Shown here piece after piece: positions 24,716 to 35,548 of a stretch of 64,000 bases of DNA (the first letter of the stretch is position 1; each line of letters starts with the position of its first letter). The stretch is from Asanoa ferruginea (GTDB taxonomy: Bacteria; Actinomycetota; Actinomycetes; Mycobacteriales; Micromonosporaceae). The stretch lies in assembly GCF_003387075.1 (NCBI RefSeq), contig NZ_QUMQ01000001.1:2790001-2854000 (forward strand), given 5' to 3'. Below the pieces are notes generated by a model, which made no database searches, was not told the DNA's origin, and saw only the letters and a list, made by a program, of their open reading frames with translations. The position numbers and the translations under genes are program-made.

Positions 24716-25735
24716 ATGAGCATCGTGGTGACTCCGCTCCCGGCGACCGACGAGGTCGGCGCCCGGCACGCGTTCGACATCCGGTCGCGGAGCGACGCCG
24801 CGGACCTGCCCGACTTCCCGCCGGTCGATCCGCGACACTTCTTCGCGTCGCTCAGCGACCCCTGGCCCGGCGAGCACAAGGCCAACGCGCTGGCCTGGCT
24901 CGACGACGTCCCGGTCGGCTTCCTCGAGATGAGCCTGCCGTTCCTGGAAAACACCGGCACCGCCGACCTGCGGCTCGACGTGCTGCCGGAGGTCCGGCGC
25001 CGCGGTGTCGGTGGCGCGCTGCTGGACTACGCCGAGCAGACGGCGCGGGCCGACGGTCGCAAGCACCTGATCGGCACGACGGTGTGCACCCTGGCCGGCG
25101 GCCCGGAGCGGCCGACCGACGGCGACGAGTTCGCCCGTGCCCGCGGCGCGCAGTTGGCGCTGACCGACGTGCGGCGCCGGCTGACCATCGAGTCGCTCGA
25201 CCGCCCGTCGCTCGACGCGATGGTCGAGGCGGCCTGGCCGCACGCCGCCGGCTACAGCCTGGTCCGTTGGCTCGGCGCCGTCCCCGACGACTACGTCGCC
25301 GACATCGCCTACCTCGAGGGTCGGCTGATGTCCGACGCCCCGCTGGGCGACCTCGCGCTCGAGGGGCAGAAGATCGACGAGGCCCGGTTCCGCGAGCAGG
25401 AGGCGGCCCGCGAGCGCCGGGGCCGGCGGGTCTACACGACCGCGGCCCGACACGACGCCACCGGCCGAATCGTCGCGCTGACGGCGATCGACTTCGCCGA
25501 GAGCATCGACTGGCATTCCTGGCAACAGATCACCCTGGTCGACCCCGACCACCGCGGTCACCGGCTGGGCGCCCTGGTCAAGGTGGAAAACCTGACCACG
25601 GTGCTGGCGTCGGAGCCGGCGCTGCGGGTGATCGACACCTGGAACGCCGCGGTCAACTCACACATGATCGCCATCAACGAGGCGATGGGCTTCCGCCCGG
25701 TCGACGAGTGGCACAACTGGCAGATATCCCTCTGA
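24716..25735 (+). CDS. Tandem GNAT-domain acetyltransferase
   Basis: A 339-residue protein with two GNAT folds. The N-terminal copy has the acetyl-CoA loop VRRRGVGGALLDYAE (around residue 95). The C-terminal copy has ITLVDPDHRGHRLGALVKVENL and ends NEAMGFRPVDEWHNWQI. This layout is widespread in actinomycetes for proteins of unknown substrate. The ATG at 24716 is used because upstream in-frame codons run into the terminator. A 27-bp gap separates it from paaN, so the two may share a transcript. Confidence 0.8.
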   Translation: MSIVVTPLPATDEVGARHAFDIRSRSDAADLPDFPPVDPRHFFASLSDPWPGEHKANALAWLDDVPVGFLEMSLPFLENTGTADLRLDVLPEVRRRGVGGALLDYAEQTARADGRKHLIGTTVCTLAGGPERPTDGDEFARARGAQLALTDVRRRLTIESLDRPSLDAMVEAAWPHAAGYSLVRWLGAVPDDYVADIAYLEGRLMSDAPLGDLALEGQKIDEARFREQEAARERRGRRVYTTAARHDATGRIVALTAIDFAESIDWHSWQQITLVDPDHRGHRLGALVKVENLTTVLASEPALRVIDTWNAAVNSHMIAINEAMGFRPVDEWHNWQISL

Positions 25736-25762
25736 GTGTTCCCCAGCAGGCATGATGGCTGC

Positions 25763-27439
25763 ATGACGGAGACCCCGCACCCCTGGTTCGCCAACCACGC
25801 CGAGACGCTCGAGCGCGCCACGACCGCGATCAAGGAGCGCGCCTACTGGTCGGCCTACCCCGAGTCGCCCAGCCCGCGTGTCTACGGTGAGACCGCCGCC
25901 GCCGAGGGCGAGGCCGCGTTCCGTGGCTACCTCGACGCCAAGTTCCCGCTGGACCAGCCGGGCATCACCGACTGGGTGGCCACCGAGCGCAGCCCCTTCG
26001 GCGTGCCGCTTGACGTGTCCTACCCCCACGTCGAGCCGTCGACCCTGATCGCGGCCGCGACGGCGGCGCTGCCCGCGTGGCGCGACGCCGGCCCGCAGAC
26101 CCGCGTCGGCGTCTGCCTCGAGATCCTCGCCCGGCTGCACGCGCACATCTTCGAGCTGGCCAACGCGGTGCAGTTCACCAGCGGCCAGGCGTTCGTGATG
26201 GCGTTCCAGGCCGGCGGGGCACACGCCCTCGACCGCGCGTTGGAGGCGCTCGCCTACTCCTACGCCGAGATGACCCGCCACCCGGCCACCGCCGGCTGGG
26301 AGAAGCCGGCCGGCAAGGGCGACCCGCTGCGGATGACCAAGACGTTCCACGTCGTCCCGCGCGGCGTCGCGCTGGTCATCGGCTGCAACACGTTCCCGAC
26401 CTGGAACTCCTACCCGGGCCTGTTCGCCAGCCTGGCGACCGGCAACCCGGTCGTGGTCAAGCCCCACCCCGGCGCCGTCCTGCCGCTGGCCATCACGGTC
26501 CGCTACGCCCGGGCCGCCCTGGAAGAGGCCGGCTTCGACCCCAACCTGGTGCAGTTGGCCGCGGAGGCACCCGGCGAGGGCCTGGCCAAGACCCTGGCGC
26601 TCGACCCGGCCGTCCGCATCATCGACTTCACCGGCTCGACCGAGTTCGGCGACTGGCTGGAGACCAACGCCCACCAGGCCTCGGTCTACACGGAGAAGGC
26701 CGGCGTCAACACCATCGTGATCGACTCGACCGACGACTTCGCCGGAATGTGCCGCAACATCGGCTTCTCGCTCACCCTCTACAGCGGCCAGATGTGCACC
26801 ACACCGCAAAACATCCTGGTCCCGGCGGGCGGTATCGAAACCGACCAGGGCCACAAGACCTTCGACGAGGTAGCCCACTCCATCGCGGCGGTGGTAGCCA
26901 AACTGACCGGCGACCCGGCCCGCGCGGTCGAGCTGACCGGCGCGATCGTCAACGACGGCGTCCTGGCCCGCCTGGCCGAGGTCGAGGCGGTCGGCACCGC
27001 GGTCCTCCCGTCGGCCCCGGTCACCCACCCATCCTTCGCCGAGGCCGTGGTCCGCACCCCGACGGTGGTCACCTTGACCGCGGCCGACAGCGAAACCTAC
27101 GGCCGCGAGTGGTTCGGCCCGATCACCTTCGTCATCGCCACCGACTCGACGACGTCGAGCATCGACATCTTCCGCTCGACGGTCCTGGCCAAGGGCGCGT
27201 TGACGGCGGCGGTCTACTCGACCGACGAGTCAGTCCTGTCCGCGGTCGAGTCGGCATCCCTCGACGCGGGCGTCCACCTGAGCTGCAACCTGACCGGCGG
27301 CGTCTTCGTCAACCAGTCCGCGGCGTTCTCCGACTTCCACGCGACGGGCGCCAACCCGGCGGCGAACGCGGCCCTAACCGACGGCGCCTACGTCAGCAAC
27401 CGCTTCCGCATCGTCCAGTCCCGCCGCCACACCGCCTAA
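25763..27439 (+). CDS. paaN: PaaN-type aldehyde dehydrogenase, phenylacetate degradation
   Basis: A 558-residue aldehyde dehydrogenase. The N-terminus (HPWFANHAETLERATTAIKER) and overall length match PaaN proteins rather than ordinary 480-residue ALDHs. The NAD-binding region IGCNTFPTWNSYPG, the TGSTEFGDWLE loop and the catalytic Cys345 in SGQMCTTPQN are visible. PaaN is thought to oxidise an aldehyde intermediate after ring opening of phenylacetyl-CoA. No other paa gene is present in the window, so it is isolated from its pathway here. The ATG at 25763 is the first in-frame ATG after the GNAT stop. Confidence 0.85.
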   Translation: MTETPHPWFANHAETLERATTAIKERAYWSAYPESPSPRVYGETAAAEGEAAFRGYLDAKFPLDQPGITDWVATERSPFGVPLDVSYPHVEPSTLIAAATAALPAWRDAGPQTRVGVCLEILARLHAHIFELANAVQFTSGQAFVMAFQAGGAHALDRALEALAYSYAEMTRHPATAGWEKPAGKGDPLRMTKTFHVVPRGVALVIGCNTFPTWNSYPGLFASLATGNPVVVKPHPGAVLPLAITVRYARAALEEAGFDPNLVQLAAEAPGEGLAKTLALDPAVRIIDFTGSTEFGDWLETNAHQASVYTEKAGVNTIVIDSTDDFAGMCRNIGFSLTLYSGQMCTTPQNILVPAGGIETDQGHKTFDEVAHSIAAVVAKLTGDPARAVELTGAIVNDGVLARLAEVEAVGTAVLPSAPVTHPSFAEAVVRTPTVVTLTAADSETYGREWFGPITFVIATDSTTSSIDIFRSTVLAKGALTAAVYSTDESVLSAVESASLDAGVHLSCNLTGGVFVNQSAAFSDFHATGANPAANAALTDGAYVSNRFRIVQSRRHTA

Positions 27440-27553
27440 CTCGCCCACCCACTCCCCCCGAGCGAACTTGGCTCAGGGCCGCCCGGGGGCTCGGGCCGGC
27501 GTGGCGTTGTTCCGGGCGTGTCGGGCTGGCCCGGCTAGGTGTTGTCGCGGCGT

Positions 27554-27589
27554 ACATGTTCTTTTGTGTAGCCACATAAAAGAACATGT
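27554..27589. repeat. AT-rich inverted repeat between convergent genes
   Basis: The arms ACATGTTCTTTT (27554-27565) and AAAAGAACATGT (27578-27589) are perfect complements; inner GTG/CAC pairs extend them with one bulged T and a TAGC-type loop. Low GC makes it stand out. It sits in the 206-bp gap between the ends of paaN and the leftward GNAT gene, which fits a bidirectional terminator. The rest of this gap holds nothing I can identify. Confidence 0.7.
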
Positions 27590-27645
27590 GGGCTCGTTGA
27601 ACCTGGCCGCTACCCATGACGACACGCCCGGCTGCGGGTTAAGCA

Positions 27646-28179
27646 TCAGGCGCGGCGGCGCATCTGGAGTTCGGTCATGGCCGCCGTGGTCGGGTGGGGG
27701 AGGCGCACGCCGGTGTCGACGAAGCCGACCCGTTCGTAGGCGCGGACCGCGCGGTCGTTGCCCACCACCACCTCCAGCATGAGGTCGGGGCGGCCGGCCG
27801 TGCGCGACCACTCGCTCACCGCGGCCGTCAGCGCCGAGGTCAGGCCCTTGCCGCGCCAGGTCGGGGTGACATAGACGGCGAAGATCACCGTCACGCCGGG
27901 CTCGTCGGCGATCGCGGTGCCGCCGGCGTGGGCGATCACCCGGCCGTCGGCCACGGCGATGAACTGGGCTACCCGGTCGCCGGTCGAGTGCTCGGCGATC
28001 CGGGCCGCGTATTCGGCGTGGGGGCGTGCCGCCGCCTGGGCCAGCGTCTCCAGGAAGGCGAGCGGGGAGTCGGCGAGCATCTCCAGGCGCAGGGCGCGGG
28101 TGATGGCCGCGTCGCCGGGGCGTACCCGGCGGACCTCGACCGCCGCCGGCAGGCGGCGGGTGTCCAGGGCGGTGGTCAC
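27646..28179 (-). CDS. GNAT-family N-acetyltransferase
   Basis: A 177-residue single-domain acetyltransferase: VEVRRVRPGDAAITRALRLE at the start, VYVTPTWRGKGLTSALTAAV as the acetyl-CoA binding motif, and NDRAVRAYERVGFVDTG at the end. The GTG start overlaps the stop of the upstream gamma-glutamylcyclotransferase-like gene as GTGA. Substrate unknown. Confidence 0.85.
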   Translation of the reverse strand: MTTALDTRRLPAAVEVRRVRPGDAAITRALRLEMLADSPLAFLETLAQAAARPHAEYAARIAEHSTGDRVAQFIAVADGRVIAHAGGTAIADEPGVTVIFAVYVTPTWRGKGLTSALTAAVSEWSRTAGRPDLMLEVVVGNDRAVRAYERVGFVDTGVRLPHPTTAAMTELQMRRRA

Positions 28180-28511
28180 GCGGCGCTCACGTAGACCCAG
28201 GCCTCGGCGCCGGAGGCCAGGGGCAGCAGGTCGCGGCGGTAGTCGGAGACCTCGTAGCCGTCGGCGGCCAACAGTTCCGCGTCGGTGAGCTCGAAGACGA
28301 CCCCGGGGACCTGGTCGCCGGGGTCGCCGGTCGGGGCGACCACCGGGTGGCGTGCCGTGCCGCTCAGCGCGACCACATCCGGGTCGGTGACCTCCAGCAG
28401 GGTCATCCGGTAGCCGGGCAGGGCGTCGTCGCGGCCGTGCAACAACCGGCCGAAGTTGGCGCGCTGGACCGCCGGGTTGCGCAGGGTGCCGTAGGAGAAG
28501 AGCAGTGGCAT
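28176..28511 (-). CDS. Gamma-glutamylcyclotransferase-like (AIG2) protein
   Basis: A 111-residue protein starting MPLLFSYGTLRNPAVQ, the hallmark YGTLR loop of the GGCT/AIG2 fold, with the usual Glu-containing VPGVVFELTDAELLAADGYE segment carrying the catalytic acid. It could cleave gamma-glutamyl amides. The ATG at 28511 is the start; the longer open frame toward 28964 lies over the beta-lactamase-like gene and is not coding. It is coupled to the following GNAT gene by a GTGA overlap, which suggests joint action on an amine-containing metabolite. Confidence 0.85.
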   Translation of the reverse strand: MPLLFSYGTLRNPAVQRANFGRLLHGRDDALPGYRMTLLEVTDPDVVALSGTARHPVVAPTGDPGDQVPGVVFELTDAELLAADGYEVSDYRRDLLPLASGAEAWVYVSAA

Positions 28512-28549
28512 GGGAGCGATCCTGCCGCGCCGCTGGTGGGTGGTCGCCG

Positions 28550-29461
28550 TCAGGGGGACGGGGACGCCAGCCGGGTCGTGGGGGCCAGCAGTTGGGCGCC
28601 GACCGCCTGGCAGACGTTCGCGCCGTAGTCGAAGCCGAGGGTGCCGGGATAGCGCACCAGCACTCCGATCGCCCACCGATCTGTCACCGCCAGGCATGCC
28701 ATGTGCCAGAGGCCGTCTTCGTCGCGAAGTAGCCAGCCGTTCTTGATCGCTACTTCGGACGATGCCGGTTCTGGTAAGGCGCGGCGAACACCGAAATCGC
28801 CGGTTCCGCGTACGCCGCGCATCTCCGATAGAAGCCAAGGCGTCCACCGGTCGCCTGCCGCTCGCCCGTCGGCAATGCATGATGCAAGGCGAACCGTGTC
28901 GCGGGCCGAGATCACCGTGTTGCTCCAGTTGTTCGGGTGCGCCTGGCTGTCGGTGAGGCCGCATATTTCGATCATGCGCAGGATCGAGTCGTGGCCGCCG
29001 GCTAGTTCATACACCTCGATGGCTGCCGCGTTGTCGCTGTCGCGGATCATGATGGTGAGCTGTCCCAAGCGAAAACCCGAAGGCTCCTCGCCTTTCTCTG
29101 CGGAAACTCTTAAATAATCGGCGGCCAGCCAAGCTTTGACCATCGACATGGTGTCGCTTGGCTCGGCCATGTTCGGCGACCCGGTGATGTGCCCGTTCTG
29201 CCGGTCGAGCAGTGCCCACGACAGGAACCCCTCGACCGGCACGTCGACGGTGCCGACCCGGATCGGGTGCGCCCGGGCCCGGTCGGCGCCGGGTGAGGGT
29301 CGTTTGGCCGCGGCGACCGTGACCTGCTGCTTCGGCGTCACGTAGTAGATCGCGAGCGCCGTGGCGGCGGTGATCAGCAGGACGGCCGCCAGCACCGGGA
29401 CCGCGTTCCGTCGGTGGCAGCGGTGCCGGCCGGGCTGCGCGCCGTGTCTGCCTCGCAACAC
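28550..29461 (-). CDS. Membrane-anchored class A beta-lactamase-like serine hydrolase
   Basis: A 303-residue protein with an Arg/His-rich N-terminus, one membrane segment ([19 protein letters not shown]) and an outer domain. It has the SxxK motif (SMVK in [10 protein letters not shown]), the SDN motif (RDSDNAAA) and a KNG triad (IKNGWLL) in class A beta-lactamase order. It lacks the typical Glu166 omega loop as far as I can see, so a cell-wall or peptidase-like role is as likely as resistance. The GTG at 29461 gives the membrane anchor. It is 39 bp upstream of the GGCT gene on the same strand. Confidence 0.75.
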   Translation of the reverse strand: MLRGRHGAQPGRHRCHRRNAVPVLAAVLLITAATALAIYYVTPKQQVTVAAAKRPSPGADRARAHPIRVGTVDVPVEGFLSWALLDRQNGHITGSPNMAEPSDTMSMVKAWLAADYLRVSAEKGEEPSGFRLGQLTIMIRDSDNAAAIEVYELAGGHDSILRMIEICGLTDSQAHPNNWSNTVISARDTVRLASCIADGRAAGDRWTPWLLSEMRGVRGTGDFGVRRALPEPASSEVAIKNGWLLRDEDGLWHMACLAVTDRWAIGVLVRYPGTLGFDYGANVCQAVGAQLLAPTTRLASPSP

Positions 29462-29637
29462 GTTCGGTTAACGAGCGAGCGGCCCGTCCGGGCGCTCAGG
29501 GTGTCCATTTTGGGGTAGTGCACGGTCGTCACTCCTCGTGTACCTTACGATTTCGGCCGCAATGTTCGAGGGCTCACCTACACCCGCGAATGGGCGGTCT
29601 TGGACCGGCAGGCGCATCAAAGGTTAGGAAGTGCACC

Positions 29638-29841
29638 GTGGCACAGGGCACCGTCAAGTGGTTCAACAGTGAAAAGGGCTACGGTTTCATCGCGGTCGAT
29701 GGAGGCCAGGACGTGTTCGTCCACTTCTCCGCGATCGAGATGGACGGCTACAAGTCTCTCGACGACGGCCAGCGCGTCGAGTTCGAGATCGCGCAGGGTC
29801 AGAAGGGCCCGCAGGCGGAGCAGGTCCGCCTAATCGCTTGA
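29638..29841 (+). CDS. cspA: Cold-shock protein, CspA family
   Basis: A 67-residue protein with the RNP motifs KGYGFI and DVFVHFSAI in one cold-shock domain, the length normal for bacterial Csp proteins. It binds single-stranded RNA/DNA as a chaperone. The GTG at 29638 has AGGAA 7 nt upstream; longer in-frame starts would add an unrelated leader. The roughly 175 bp upstream is shared with the divergent beta-lactamase-like gene and could provide a long 5' leader, as many csp genes have. Confidence 0.93.
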   Translation: MAQGTVKWFNSEKGYGFIAVDGGQDVFVHFSAIEMDGYKSLDDGQRVEFEIAQGQKGPQAEQVRLIA

Positions 29842-29883
29842 GCGAAGCCAAGCCGGGCACCCCACCCGGGTCCGTGACGACCT

Positions 29884-29925
29884 AGCGCCGATCCCGCGAA
29901 CGGGGTCGGCGCTGCTTTGTCTTTA
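29884..29925 (+). terminator. Terminator of the cold-shock gene
   Basis: A 12-bp stem (AGCGCCGATCCC, 29884-29895, with GGGGTCGGCGCT, 29902-29913, one G-U pair), a 6-nt loop and a tail TGCTTTGTCTTT. Confidence 0.8.
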
Positions 29926-30077
29926 CTTCCGTAGCATTGCCATCTATTCGCGACTTTGCCCATTGCGGACAGCGATGCCTTTCAACCATTGACGAGTCAT
30001 AAAACGCCAGATGGGGTACGGGTCGCCACGCCATGATCATCTAGGGATCGACGCGGCCCGCCCCGGAGGTCGACTCG

Positions 30078-30104
30078 CTTGCACTCGCCTGGTCCGAGTG
30101 CTAA
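30078..30104 (+). promoter_or_regulatory. CIRCE operator 1 (HrcA site)
   Basis: CTTGCACTC, 9 bp, GAGTGCTAA. The right arm is the exact CIRCE half-site and the left arm has two differences. The spacing is the canonical 9 bp. It lies 8 bp upstream of a second copy before groEL. Confidence 0.85.
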
Positions 30105-30112
30105 ACAAGTCA

Positions 30113-30139
30113 TTGGCACTCGCCAACCGTGAGTGCCAA
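30113..30139 (+). promoter_or_regulatory. CIRCE operator 2 (HrcA site)
   Basis: TTGGCACTC, 9 bp, GAGTGCCAA, a perfectly symmetric CIRCE variant. Together with the preceding copy it predicts HrcA repression of groEL and heat induction. It lies about 195 bp before the start codon. Confidence 0.9.
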
Positions 30140-30154
30140 TGGTCGGGGCGGTGA

Positions 30155-31954
<1,800 letters not shown>

Positions 31955-31974
31955 GTCCATCAGCACAACCACGG

Positions 31975-32006
31975 AAGGGCGGTCCGCGCGAGCGGGCCGC
32001 CCTTTC
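31975..32006 (+). terminator. groEL terminator
   Basis: AAGGGCGG-CCGC pairs with GCGG-CCGCCCTT around a GCGA loop (31975-32005), followed by TTCC. Strong GC stem with a short U run. Confidence 0.8.
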
Positions 32007-32025
32007 CGCTTGTTCGAGGGAGGGC

Positions 32026-32238
32026 CTAGCGGCGGCGCTGGTTGTGGCGCTTGTCGGCCCGGCTCGTCGCTCCCCGCGGCGGCGCGGCCGGTAACTCATC
32101 GGGAAGGTCGTCGGCGAGGTCGGGTGGGAGATCGCCCGCGAGGTCGGGTGGGAGGTCGCCCGCCGACGGTCGGTCGCCGGAGGCTTCCGACGCGCCAGGA
32201 CCCGGGGACTCCGCGGCCGGCTCGTCTTCGAGGGTCAT
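32026..32238 (-). CDS. Small Pro/Asp-rich hypothetical protein
   Basis: A 70-residue low-complexity protein. An acidic N-terminus is followed by a short internal repeat (GDLPPDLAGDLPPDLADDLP) and a basic C-terminus (RADKRHNQRRR). The ATG has a weak upstream site. Codon use is compatible with coding, but no domain is recognisable. It lies between groEL and a GNAT gene. Confidence 0.45.
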   Translation of the reverse strand: MTLEDEPAAESPGPGASEASGDRPSAGDLPPDLAGDLPPDLADDLPDELPAAPPRGATSRADKRHNQRRR

Positions 32239-32313
32239 GCCGGCACGTTAGGGGTTGTCGGGCCGCCGCGTCGGCGTTTCGCGACACAATGCACCGCGCG
32301 GGCTACAAACGGA

Positions 32314-33237
32314 TCAGAGTTGCCGGCGGTAGAGGAAGAAGACCCGCTCGATCCGCGCCCCGGAGTTGGCCGAGTAGAACGGCACCGGCCCGACCCACCC
32401 GATCTGCGCCGCGGTCAGCCCGGCAGCGTGCTGCTCCTGGAGGCAGCGCCGCAACAGCACCCCACCGACACCGAGCCCCCGCGCCGCCGCGGCGGTGCCC
32501 ATCGGCCCGAAATACGACGGCCGCGAAGACCCCCAGCACGCGAACCCGAGCACCCCACCGTCGCGCACCGCGAAGTGGATGCCGGCCGAGCCGCTGAGCT
32601 CGGCACCCCACCCGGGCCCGAAGTGCTCCTGCGCGAACTCCACCAGCCCCGGCACGTCGGCCGCCACCGCCCGGCGCACGGCCACGCCGGCCGACGCGAG
32701 CCGCGCCTCCGCCGGCGCCGTCGGCGCGAGGGCCAGTGAGCCCGGCGTCAGGTCGGCCGTCATGTTCCAGGCGACGGTCTGCCGCTCGTACCCGCTCGCC
32801 TCGGCCAGGCAGATGGCCGGCGTGTAGCGCACGTCGATCCCCGGCCACGCGTACACCGGCGCGTTGCCGACCAACGCCACCGCACCGACGCCGAACCCCG
32901 CCAGCGCCGACTCCACCCGGGCCAGCAGCTCCCGGCCGATGCCGTGCCGCCGGTGGTCGGGATGCACCGCGATCAGGTCGACGTGCCCGACCGCGGTGTC
33001 GCCGTAGCCGGTCGACCCGAGCACGACACCGACCACGTCAGGACCGGAAAGGGCGACCCATCCCGTGGTACGTCGCTCGCCGGCCGACCCGATCAGCGGG
33101 CCGGGATGCCGCAGCCGGCCGACGATGGCCTCGGCCTCGGCGGCATCGTCGGGAAGATCAAGAGCCACCTGACAGAGCGCCACGACATCGGGTACGCGAT
33201 CGGGGGTCAGCTCGGCGAGCTGGTACGCATGGTCCAC
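32314..33237 (-). CDS. Double GNAT-domain acetyltransferase
   Basis: A 307-residue protein with two GNAT-like halves. The first has VDLIAVHPDHRRHGIGRELLARVE, a complete acetyl-CoA motif; the second has a looser MGTAAAARGLGVGGVLLRRCL. The order resembles mycothiol synthase but the substrate region differs and a true mshD lies at 62573-63499. The GTG at 33237 avoids overlap with the preceding subtilase gene (ending 33248). Substrate unknown. Confidence 0.78.
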   Translation of the reverse strand: MDHAYQLAELTPDRVPDVVALCQVALDLPDDAAEAEAIVGRLRHPGPLIGSAGERRTTGWVALSGPDVVGVVLGSTGYGDTAVGHVDLIAVHPDHRRHGIGRELLARVESALAGFGVGAVALVGNAPVYAWPGIDVRYTPAICLAEASGYERQTVAWNMTADLTPGSLALAPTAPAEARLASAGVAVRRAVAADVPGLVEFAQEHFGPGWGAELSGSAGIHFAVRDGGVLGFACWGSSRPSYFGPMGTAAAARGLGVGGVLLRRCLQEQHAAGLTAAQIGWVGPVPFYSANSGARIERVFFLYRRQL

Positions 33238-33247
33238 GCGCCGGAGG

Positions 33248-35509
33248 CTACCCGGCCGCACGCAGCGCCGCCGCCGCGTCCACCAGGCCGGCGCCGGTCG
33301 CCTGGGCCGGCGTGCACGGCCCGACGTCGCCGGCGGTCACCGGCGCCGCTGTGCTCCGCAGGATCTCCCGGGTCCGCGCGACGTCGCCGACCAGTGCCGG
33401 GTTGGCCGACCACAGCAGCGCCACCACGCCGGCGACGTGGGGCCCGGCCATCGACGTGCCGGTCAGCGCGCCGTAGCGGTCGCCGGGCAGCGCCGAGACG
33501 ACGTCGACGCCGGGCGCGACCAGGTCGGGCTTGTCCGGCCCGCGGCTGGAGTGGTCGGCGAGCGTGCCCGACGAGTCGACCGAGCCGACGGTGAACGTCT
33601 CGGGGTAGATGGCCGGCGGGTCGGTGACCGAGCCGCAGGCCGGCCCGGTGTTGCCGGCGGAGGCGACGACGAAGATGCCGGCCGCGTCGAGCGCGTGCAC
33701 CGCCGGCTCCAGCGAGCGCCGGTCGCAGCCCTCGATCTGCGGACAACCCCACGAGTTGGTCAGCACCTGTGGCGCCCGCGCCGGCCGGCCCGCGGTGAAC
33801 GGATCGCCGCCGGGCGGGAACGGGGCCAGCATGAACTGGAGGCAGTCGAGGTAGTGGGCCGGGTTGCCCATGTTGCGGGCCAGGTTGACGCAACCGACCC
33901 ACTGCGCGCCCGGCGCCACCCCGACACCCGCGCCCACGGCGGTGGCGAGCGTGTGGGTGCCGTGGATGCCCGCGTCGGTCGGCACGGTCGTGCCGTTCCA
34001 AGGGTCGAACCAGGAGTCGTCGCCGCCCCGGAAACCGGGTGCCAGCGCGGGATGGCTGCCGTCGACGCCCGAGTCGGAACTGCCGACGACGATGCCCTTC
34101 CCGGTGTCGCCGGAGGCCCAGGCCTCGGGTGCGTGCACCTGCTCCAGGTTCCACTGGGCGCGCGACGGCGCGGCCACGTTGCCCACGTGCGGGGACAGGG
34201 CCGGCGCCGGCAGTGGCCGGAGCACCTGGTCGACCAGCACCCGGTCGACGTCGCCGCGGCGGGACAGCAACTCCCGCAGCACCGGCCCCCCGCTGTCCAC
34301 CTCGATGCCGTTGACCAGGTAGTAGGGCGTGTAGCGCAGGTGCCACCGGTCGAGGTCGCGGCGCAGGTCGGCCTGGGTGCGGTCGGCGTGCTCGACCAGC
34401 CGCCGGTAGACCTCGGTGGTGCGGGCGGTCAGCGCCGCCTGGCCGGTGCCGGCCGGCAACCCCGACAGGTCGGCCTGGCTCGACAGCACCACGAAGAGCC
34501 GCTCGCCCGCGAAGCCGGGTTGCCCCGGCCCGAAGTAGACGACTAGGCCGGCGAGGGCCAGCACGCCGGCCAGGGTCGCGGCGACCGGGCGCCGGAATGA
34601 CCCGCGCAGCCCGTACCCGATGCCGATGAGCACCCCGATGGCGAGTGCCGCGCCGGCGGCGATCGCCGCCCAGAACGGCGCGTCGCGCCCGGCGAGCAGC
34701 AGCGTGGTCTCCTCGGGGTCGACGAACGCCAGCGGCCCGACCACCCCGAAGCCGACCAGCCAGGCGACTGGCGGGTCGCCCGCGCCACGCAGCGCGGCGA
34801 GCGCGAAGCCCACCATCGGCAGGCCGATCAGCACGGCCAACTGCGGGCCGCTCTGCCCGACGCCGGCACCGAGCAGGGCGAGGGCGACGCCGGCCCGCGC
34901 GCCACCGACCCAGATCGTCCGGGCCCGGCTCCAGCCCGCCATCGGCTCCCAGAACCGCGGGCCGAGCAGCGCCGCGGCGAGCCGGCCGACCGCGGCGGCG
35001 GCGAGCACCGCGAGCACGGTCTCCAGCACGCCGCCGAGCGCGCCCAGCAACAGCCAGGGTGTGAGCAGCAGCACCCCACCGGCGACGCCCAGCCAGCCGG
35101 ATGCCGGCCGCCCGGGCCGGCCGACCACCGCCGTGAGCGCGACCGCCACCGCCGCGAGCAGCGTCAAATAGAGCTCGTGCTGCGCGACCGGCACGGCCCG
35201 CAGCGCGGTCAGCACGGCCAGCATTGCGGCCGCGGTGAACCAGGCCCGCCCGGCCGCGCGCCCGGCCGGCGTGACCGGCAACGCGGCCGAGAGCAGGGCG
35301 GGCACGCACATCAGCAGGAAGCCGACCACGCCGATCGCCGGCCAGGTCCACGCCGGCAGCACGACCGACGACACGAGTTCGAGCTGGTCGAGCAAGGAGC
35401 CCAGGCTCTGCGCGACCGTCGTCGCCAGGACCAGCCAGCCGCCGGCCGCGATCGCGGCGAGCACGCCGAGCCAACGCGGCGGGGCCGAGCGTTCGGCGGG
35501 GGCAGCCAT
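33248..35509 (-). CDS. Subtilisin-family protease with polytopic membrane N-terminus
   Basis: A 753-residue protein. Residues 1 to about 330 hold roughly ten hydrophobic segments (for example LGVLAAIAAGGWLVLATTVA and VLLLTPWLLLGALGG). Next comes a propeptide-like region (LFVVLSSQADLSGL to LLVDQVLRPLP) and then a complete S8 catalytic domain: Asp479 in SSDSGVDGSH, His516 in GIHGTHT, oxyanion Asn in ASAGNTG and Ser686 in GTSMAGPH. The catalytic domain is presumably external and tethered. Cysteines around CPQIEGC and PACGS suggest disulfides. The ATG at 35509 is used; the frame stays open far upstream but there it lies over the divergent glpD gene. Confidence 0.85.
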   Translation of the reverse strand: MAAPAERSAPPRWLGVLAAIAAGGWLVLATTVAQSLGSLLDQLELVSSVVLPAWTWPAIGVVGFLLMCVPALLSAALPVTPAGRAAGRAWFTAAAMLAVLTALRAVPVAQHELYLTLLAAVAVALTAVVGRPGRPASGWLGVAGGVLLLTPWLLLGALGGVLETVLAVLAAAAVGRLAAALLGPRFWEPMAGWSRARTIWVGGARAGVALALLGAGVGQSGPQLAVLIGLPMVGFALAALRGAGDPPVAWLVGFGVVGPLAFVDPEETTLLLAGRDAPFWAAIAAGAALAIGVLIGIGYGLRGSFRRPVAATLAGVLALAGLVVYFGPGQPGFAGERLFVVLSSQADLSGLPAGTGQAALTARTTEVYRRLVEHADRTQADLRRDLDRWHLRYTPYYLVNGIEVDSGGPVLRELLSRRGDVDRVLVDQVLRPLPAPALSPHVGNVAAPSRAQWNLEQVHAPEAWASGDTGKGIVVGSSDSGVDGSHPALAPGFRGGDDSWFDPWNGTTVPTDAGIHGTHTLATAVGAGVGVAPGAQWVGCVNLARNMGNPAHYLDCLQFMLAPFPPGGDPFTAGRPARAPQVLTNSWGCPQIEGCDRRSLEPAVHALDAAGIFVVASAGNTGPACGSVTDPPAIYPETFTVGSVDSSGTLADHSSRGPDKPDLVAPGVDVVSALPGDRYGALTGTSMAGPHVAGVVALLWSANPALVGDVARTREILRSTAAPVTAGDVGPCTPAQATGAGLVDAAAALRAAG

Positions 35510-35548
35510 GCGCGCCAGCGTAAAGCCCGGCGGGGTTACGGTGGACCC

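Noticed and set aside
32314..33237. A second mshD
   Set aside because: Two GNAT halves are present, but the C-terminal signature of MshD is missing and a full mshD lies at 62573-63499.
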